Shown: piece after piece, positions 60,387 through 64,000 of the stretch
Layout: every line of letters starts with the position of its first letter
Numbering within the stretch: the first letter of the stretch is position 1
Assembly (NCBI GenBank): GCA_934045905.1
Contig: OW203762.1
Coordinates: 43,053,411-43,117,410 of the forward strand
DNA: 64,000 nt
Source of the DNA: Leuctra nigra
Taxonomy: Eukaryota > Arthropoda > Insecta > Plecoptera > Leuctridae
Direction of reading: 5' to 3'
Made by a program: the position numbers and the translations under genes
Notes under the pieces: model-generated
Seen by the model: the letters and a program-made list of their open reading frames with translations, nothing else
Database searches by the model: none
What the model was told of the DNA's origin: nothing

Positions 60387-62963
60387 CTAGACAAAACTTT
60401 CATCAGTATCTTTCTTTTGCACCAGAGACTTACTAGTGGCATGTGTTCCTTCGTTTTCAATATATGTGTTGTACATAGCTAATGAGTCTTTCTCATTTTG
60501 ATTAGCTCGTACTATCATGTTGTGATTGTAAATTATATCCGAGCTTACGAAATTATTGTTGGATAAATCATTAGACAGCCTTTCGTTCTCCTCTGTAGCA
60601 GGATTATTTGTAATTGCTGTCTTAGACACAGCATTCATTGGAGCTGTATGTACCACAACTTGACAAACCAAAGTATCAGCTACATCTTGAACCGATTCTG
60701 ATATTGCTTCCAAGAAATCCTGTGGTTTCCTCTTACCTAATTCAGCATTTTTGCCCAAGTTTGCATTTTTTAGCGATGAACGTATTGTACTGTTTTCTTG
60801 TCCAGTAGCTTGAATTACATGAGTTTCAGATGTAGACTGCTTTTCTTCCGTCGTTATGGAAGTATCTGTATTTTTGTTCGGTTCAAGATCTGCATTCAAG
60901 TGTGCTTTTTTTGATGTTAACTGCAAAAAACAATTAACACAGCATATGGACATGAGTATATTAGATTGAGGATTGTAATGTATTTCTTGTGTGATCATAA
61001 AAAAAACTTTTACGTTTTGTAACGGAAATTTGATATTGAACAGGCTTTATCCAGAGGCCCAATTCTATAACTGCAAAGCGGTAAGCATATCCACTAGCAG
61101 TGATATTTTGCCATTTGCTTTATACAGATTGCTATTCCGCCAGCAGTAAGAAGTGAGAATCAGAATCATGCAACACTAAGTATCCCACATCATCATTTCT
61201 TTACTTTCTTAAGTGGCCTATTGATATTCCACACGTCATCTCTTCACTTGGCTATAGCCTACAGGGAATGTTGAAAATTTGGAATACAACTTTTAAATGT
61301 GCCCATCATACCCATCGAATGTATATAATATATCCATTATATCACGATATTATATATCGTGGTCTTGGAGGAGAAACTAAGTCCAATAGGGAAGTCTCAT
61401 GAAATTTTATTCTAGTAAATTTCTATAAATAAACACAAATAATAATGACAAATACACTTATTACCTGTGAAATCTTAAATTTTCATTCATAAAAATCGAA
61501 TTCAAATATCATATGATTTTTGGCGGGAAAAACGGCCTTTAACAAGAATCAGAACTGTGATGTCATTTCCAAGTCTTGAACATTGTGTTGACATGGGGAT
61601 TCCCTTGTTGTCATGGCAATATAGCAAACTGTGATGTCATTGCCAATTTTCCTGTTTTTAAATGAGAGGAGATCTATCAAACTTTGTAAATTAATTACAT
61701 GAGAACTATTTGTCCAACAACAAAAATAATACCACATCTGTGTTCAGCAACATCTCAACTTTCATAAAATAAATATTATTCTGAATTCTAATCTTCACGA
61801 GACTTCCCTATTTTCTCAAAAACGTGTTTTTATATGTAAATATACAGGAAAAAATGCTCTCTAAAGTGAGAAAGTGTTCTCAAGTCCCAGGGGCCAGATT
61901 CACAAAAAGTATTATCTCCTAATACAATACTATCCTTGGTATTATCTTTCATTCAACATGTTTTTTTTTGGTATTAAATCAAAAGATAATACGTATTAGC
62001 AGATAATACCTTTCGTGAATCCAGCCCCAGGTCTGTTCGGAACCCACAATATCAATGTGTAGCTATGATCAAGTGCGTTATGACAGGCACACTGAAAGGA
62101 GAAACTGTGCAAGTCCTCTAAATACCTAGTAAATACTGGTTAAGTCACAGTCACAACATCCAACAGAAATGTTGAAAGTGTACAAGTCCACATTCGGCGA
62201 ATAATTTAGTATAGGAGAGAATTGGATGATAATTTATTAATTTAACTCAAATAACTAAACTTAGCTCATTATTGTTATTACGAACAAAATGAATGATATG
62301 GCATATGAGTGGTCCCTGGTATATTTTTGAACGAGATCCTGTGATTTTTTAAAATTAACAAGGAATCGTTCAATCATAAAGGTAGAATCGATCAACTTCA
62401 AACTTTGCATGGTTATTGGGACCAATATTTTAGGAATTGTTGGAGATTTACATACAAGTCTGTGACGAAATTCAAGAAATTATTATTGGCTTTTAAGGAC
62501 ATTTTCGATAGACAGAATTTCGGTTCGAGGTGTTGCGCGTATCCGTGATCGCTCATCAACGCGTTACTCAGAGCGTTTTCCTAGTAAATATTCAACCCAT
62601 TTGTGTGTACAATATTTTTCTATTTTTTATGGTATCTACTTCTAATATTATAATCCCATTAGTATCTCTGTTGCACATTTTAGACAAAGACAGTTTCTCC
62701 TACAAGACAAAAATGCATTTGAAATTTCATAGAAACCAGAGCCCCCATATAATAAATGAAATGTGCAGAACGAAGTTAGGTACTCAACCAAAAGTTAATA
62801 GTGTGGATTGGGCTTAATATGGAAAGTAATTAACCTTTTTGCGATTTGATGTCGGTGTTTGAATTTGAATGTTGTAGAGTTCGAAGTCTGGCACACATAG
62901 GCAGCGAAGTACTAATGTAGCAATGCTTAAACTCCAGATTACTGTTAAAATCTTAAAAAATAT
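60387..62963 (-). CDS. Unidentified protein with hydrophobic N-terminus, second copy (62963-62835, 60920-60387)
   Basis: This repeats the model at 24699-27275 at an offset of 35,688 bp, with identical predicted splice sites and no visible change in the 203-codon open frame. The same doubts about the start apply. Confidence 0.47.
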
Positions 62964-64000
62964 CTGAAATGAAGTAACATATTCTTATATTTTGTTTTGA
63001 ATTGCACAGATCATAGACATGTATACTCACTTCCTTCGAGACATGCAACTTCATAGGCGAGGCGGGAGCTTTGCATACGCGCCTCGCTAATACGGAGATG
63101 CATGTCTCGAGTATACATGTCTATGCACAGATCATTTCTATTGTAAGAAACTTATTTTTACACATAGAAGGAATTTAGTATAGATTGACTCTTTTCCCAA
63201 CTAAAGGTAATTTAAAATACAGAGTCAAACAACACTATTCTCCCCTCACAATACCAGCTTCCTCTGTATTATTGACCATTTATTGCCCATCCCTTGAGGG
63301 AGTGTTGAAATTTTCAGTTGTGTGAATTTGGCACATTTTGGCTGTTTTACAATCTTTCTGTATTTGGAATTGGTAGAAACATAGCTTCCACATTTTTTGT
63401 TTGACCTGGGCCCTGATTCTATAACTCCATTGCGACCGCTTAGCAATTATTTCAATGTTAATCCTTATGGAAGAAATTGCTAAGCGGTCGCAATGGAGTT
63501 ATAGAATCCCACCTCTGTGGTTAATCAATTAGGAATTTATGCTTGTGTGTTTATTGTATTTTATAACTTATTCATTCTTAATATGATAAGAAAACTGCAA
63601 TAAATTGTAATACTTGTGCAAAGCAATAGTGTTGTAGGTATAGGGCCTTTTGAAATATGGCTGGTTCCATGCGCACCAACACCGAAATTCGGACTGCGAA
63701 CAGTGGCGGTTTCATGTATGTTCCATGTGTATGTTCGCACCAACATCCGTGGAGAAGCTATTCACACCGAAACTGGTGGAATGACTATTCGCACCGACAG
63801 TGCCAGATCATCTGCATTCATTCAGTCTTAAAAGCTAATCAACGGAAAAATCCAAGCTCTGTTGACAGTTGGAGAAATTAACCAGCAGATCCAGACTTCT
63901 CGAGAGACATGATTGGTTGGTTGATGAGTGGAACTATCGGCTAACCTCTCACCGGGTGATGCATTTCATGTTTGCATGATGCTTACTCTGAAATTTCAAC

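Larger units (their letters stand above)
33201..64000 (+). repeat. Duplicated block, copy 2 (with transposon insertion)
   Basis: It begins at the first base after the N run and continues to the window end. Every gene and miniature element of copy 1 recurs in the same order. The near-identity over 26 kb, including AT-rich non-coding DNA, means a very recent duplication or two haplotypes of one locus. The abrupt start at the gap favours haplotypes placed side by side. Confidence 0.95.

Overview
This window is nuclear DNA from an insect. The best-supported gene is an intron-containing presenilin orthologue, coding is sparse, the DNA is AT-rich, and most of the rest is transposon debris, largely hAT, Tc1/mariner-like and PIF/Harbinger-like miniature elements that still carry target-site duplications. 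The mobile-element load would suit a hemipteran, but nothing here proves the order. No bacterial, plasmid, phage or CRISPR features are seen.

The dominant structure is a near-identical duplication. Bases 1873-28312 recur in the same orientation at 33201-64000. The second copy begins at the first base after a run of exactly 200 N (33001-33200) and is cut by the window edge. It differs by very little: a 4,343-bp Mutator-like transposon present only in the second copy, one extra 9-bp tandem unit, and a few base changes. A break exactly at a scaffold gap, with near-identity elsewhere, is what two unmerged haplotypes of one locus look like. A real recent tandem duplication is not excluded.

Layout of copy 1: the 3' two thirds of presenilin on + (coding exons 122-6187, with transposons in its introns); an unidentified single-pass membrane or secreted protein gene on - (exons 13473 to 7743, one intron using a GC donor); two weak candidate first exons pointing away from each other near 15.8-16.8 kb, set within a 57-bp inverted repeat; a dense nested transposon block at 17.0-20.2 kb; more repeats; and the 3' part of a second unidentified gene on - (27275 to 24699). 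Beyond the duplication, 28.5-30.8 kb is a 5'-truncated LINE reverse transcriptase on -, interrupted by one stop codon. The region 30.8-33.0 kb holds only a 318-bp miniature element and AT-rich sequence.

Copy 2 repeats presenilin exons 3-5 (36263-37515), both unidentified genes and all the miniature elements. Presenilin is the catalytic subunit of gamma-secretase. The other two genes have no recognised function and no evident link to it. The transposon present only in copy 2 (46902-51244) encodes a spliced transposase with C2H2 and WRKY/FLYWCH-like zinc fingers and a MULE DDE core. Its empty site in copy 1 shows one 8-bp target, so it transposed recently.
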